The notes under the pieces are model-generated. The model ran no database searches, was not told where the DNA came from, and saw only the letters and a program-made list of their open reading frames with translations. Positions 62,582 to 64,000 of a DNA stretch of 64,000 nucleotides are shown here, in pieces. A program made the translations under genes and the position numbers. Origin of the DNA: Blumeriella jaapii (Eukaryota; Ascomycota; Leotiomycetes; Helotiales; Drepanopezizaceae); NCBI GenBank assembly GCA_009599575.1, contig VWND01000064.1, positions 620,001 to 684,000 on the forward strand, read 5' to 3'. The stretch's first letter is position 1. Every line of letters begins with the position of its first letter.

Positions 62582-63969
62582 TCATGTTGCCTTTTTGATC
62601 CTCTTGGACGCTGCATGTGCTCGCTTCCTGCGGTCCACTCGATATATCCGCTCAATAACCACAATGAACAGTTGCACAACCATGATCCACAATCTCAATA
62701 CGAGGTCCGCGATCCCTAGCACGGGCCTTCGTCCTCTGCTGAACGTGCTATCCTTGAATTGGAACGGGAGCTGAGCACCGAGGTGATCTTGAGCGACCTT
62801 CAACCCCGACGAGAAGCCATCTTCGTGGAAGCCGTACTTGGTCCAGGCACCGCAGTAGCTAATGCCACGCGTGTTCTGTATTCGCGACAGCAGGGACTGC
62901 GAGCGAATGGCTTCAGAGTTGTACAGCGGGTGTGTGTATGTGTACCGGCCTTGCACGTTCTCCGGGGGTGGGAGGTGCAACGGGTTTAGTGTGACGAGCA
63001 CGTCTCCAAATATGGCCGGGTCGAGGTGCTGCAGGATGTTCATATTGTAGGTTAGACATACCTGGTCGACGTTTGCGCCGAGGACGCTTGATTTTGTGAT
63101 ATAATTCCAGCTTGACCACGCCTTCCTTGATTTGGGCATCAGAGACAGGTCAGAGTGCAAGATAGCGGTATTCTTGCTTGTCTTGAAACCTCCAAGGATG
63201 TGCCTCTCCTCTTGGTCTGCTTCGGCGTCAATGATAGCCAGTGCCTCGTCGCCGTGCGTGGCGAGAATAACGTGGTCGTAGACTGCTGATTTGCCGTTTG
63301 GGAGGTGGAGGCGCACCTTACCGTTCGAGTCGTTGGTTATGGATTGTACCGGGGAGTTGAGGAAGACGTGGTTCGGCGGGAAACCTTTCATTACGGCGTC
63401 GATATAAGATTTCGCGCCGTACTTCAGAGTGAGCCATTGTGGTCTTGCGGCGACTGTGCTCAGAAGATGGTGATTCCACCTATTTTCGGTAAGCGATATT
63501 GCGTTTTTCCGGGGATGCATGACTTACATGAACCGCACCAAAGTCACCGCAGGGAATTCCAGCGTACATTTGTCCGGGCTTGTGCTCCAGACTGCAGCAG
63601 TCATGGGAATAAGATAGTCGTCCTTGAAGGCATCCGAGTATCCTTCTCGTTCCAAGTATTCCCCGATCGTCTCCTGCTTCTCGGCATGATGGACCCCATT
63701 CCCATTCGCGTGTCCGTTCGGCTTGCCCACCACGTACTCCTCACTCTTCTCTTCCACTTGCAGGAGATCCAGGGCAAACTGATTGAAGCGTATTATGTCA
63801 AATATCATCCGCCACACCCTCGGCGACAGCAGGTTCCACCTCTGCGCAAAGACTGCCGCCAGCGAGGTGCCTGCCCATTCAAACAACCCGTTGTCCCTCG
63901 ACACACCAAAGGTCATTTCCGTCGGCAAGGTAGGAATGCGGAGCGCCTTGAGAAAGTTGATAAAGTTCG
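62582..63969 (-). CDS. FAD-dependent amine-oxidase-like oxidoreductase (5' end outside window)
   Basis: Partial gene running off the right edge; the N-terminal FAD-binding exon(s) are beyond 64000. Visible exons are 63969..63528 and 63479..62582, joined by a 48-nt intron. An acceptor (TTTCTAG) at 63970..63971 shows that an intron extends to the window edge. The protein reads NFINFLKALRIPTLPTEMTFGVSRDNGLFEWAG, then SVLSTVAARPQW-type sequence (WNHHLLSTVAARPQWLTLKY), VILATHGDEALAII and SYCGAWTKYGFHEDGFSSGL, matching the COG2907-type amine oxidase/FAD protein family often found beside cyclopropane-fatty-acid synthases. A hydrophobic segment near the C-terminus (LRLWIMVVQLFIVVI) precedes a basic tail (RRKRAHAASKRIKK), suggesting membrane attachment. 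The substrate is unknown. Confidence 0.85.
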
Positions 63970-64000
63970 CTAGAAAAGTTTAGCGTGTGTCTACGAACCC

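Overview
The window is nuclear DNA of a filamentous ascomycete (Pezizomycotina). The evidence is dense, short (46-90 bp) GT-AG introns, typical fungal proteins (a CFEM-domain membrane protein, a CBM1-GH6 cellulase, a LaeA-like methyltransferase, an emp24/p24 cargo receptor with the Erv25 tail), and gene spacing of 1-3 kb. The class cannot be fixed from sequence alone. I recognise no tRNA, rRNA, CRISPR, transposase or viral gene. Exon boundaries below were placed by hand from splice signals, reading phase and family conservation.

Layout, left to right: a JmjC/zinc-finger/AT-hook chromatin protein (+); HAS1 RNA helicase (-); a GFA-type zinc enzyme (+); ERV25 (-) and U1-C/YHC1 (+) sharing a 243-bp divergent promoter; glutamine synthetase (+); a short unknown, probably mitochondrial protein (+); SNF1/AMPK kinase (+); an alpha-arrestin with a PPxY motif (-); an MFS sugar-type transporter (-); a BOI-type SH3-SAM-PH polarity protein (-); an SP-RING SUMO-ligase-like protein (+); an SRAP/HMCES DNA-crosslink protein (+); a secreted GH6 cellobiohydrolase (-); a CFEM membrane protein (-); DBP5 mRNA-export helicase (-) divergent from BZZ1 F-BAR/C1/SH3 actin regulator (+); a LaeA-like methyltransferase (+); and the 3' part of an FAD amine-oxidase-like gene (-) that runs off the right edge.

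Most genes are independent housekeeping or signalling units. One stretch (18.2-27.0 kb) is functionally suggestive: SNF1 kinase, an alpha-arrestin and a sugar-type transporter lie side by side. In yeast, Snf1 controls transporter endocytosis through PPxY arrestins and Rsp5. The cellobiohydrolase has a TATA box and XlnR/XYR1-like motifs.

The most unusual structural observations are a 6-nt micro-exon in U1-C; two GC-AG introns (ERV25 and the arrestin); reading-frame interruptions in the arrestin gene and in the Glu-Pro repeat of the methyltransferase; and a dispersed family of self-complementary GTAC/CAGTACTG clusters found in the large intergenic spaces and not seen in the exons I examined.
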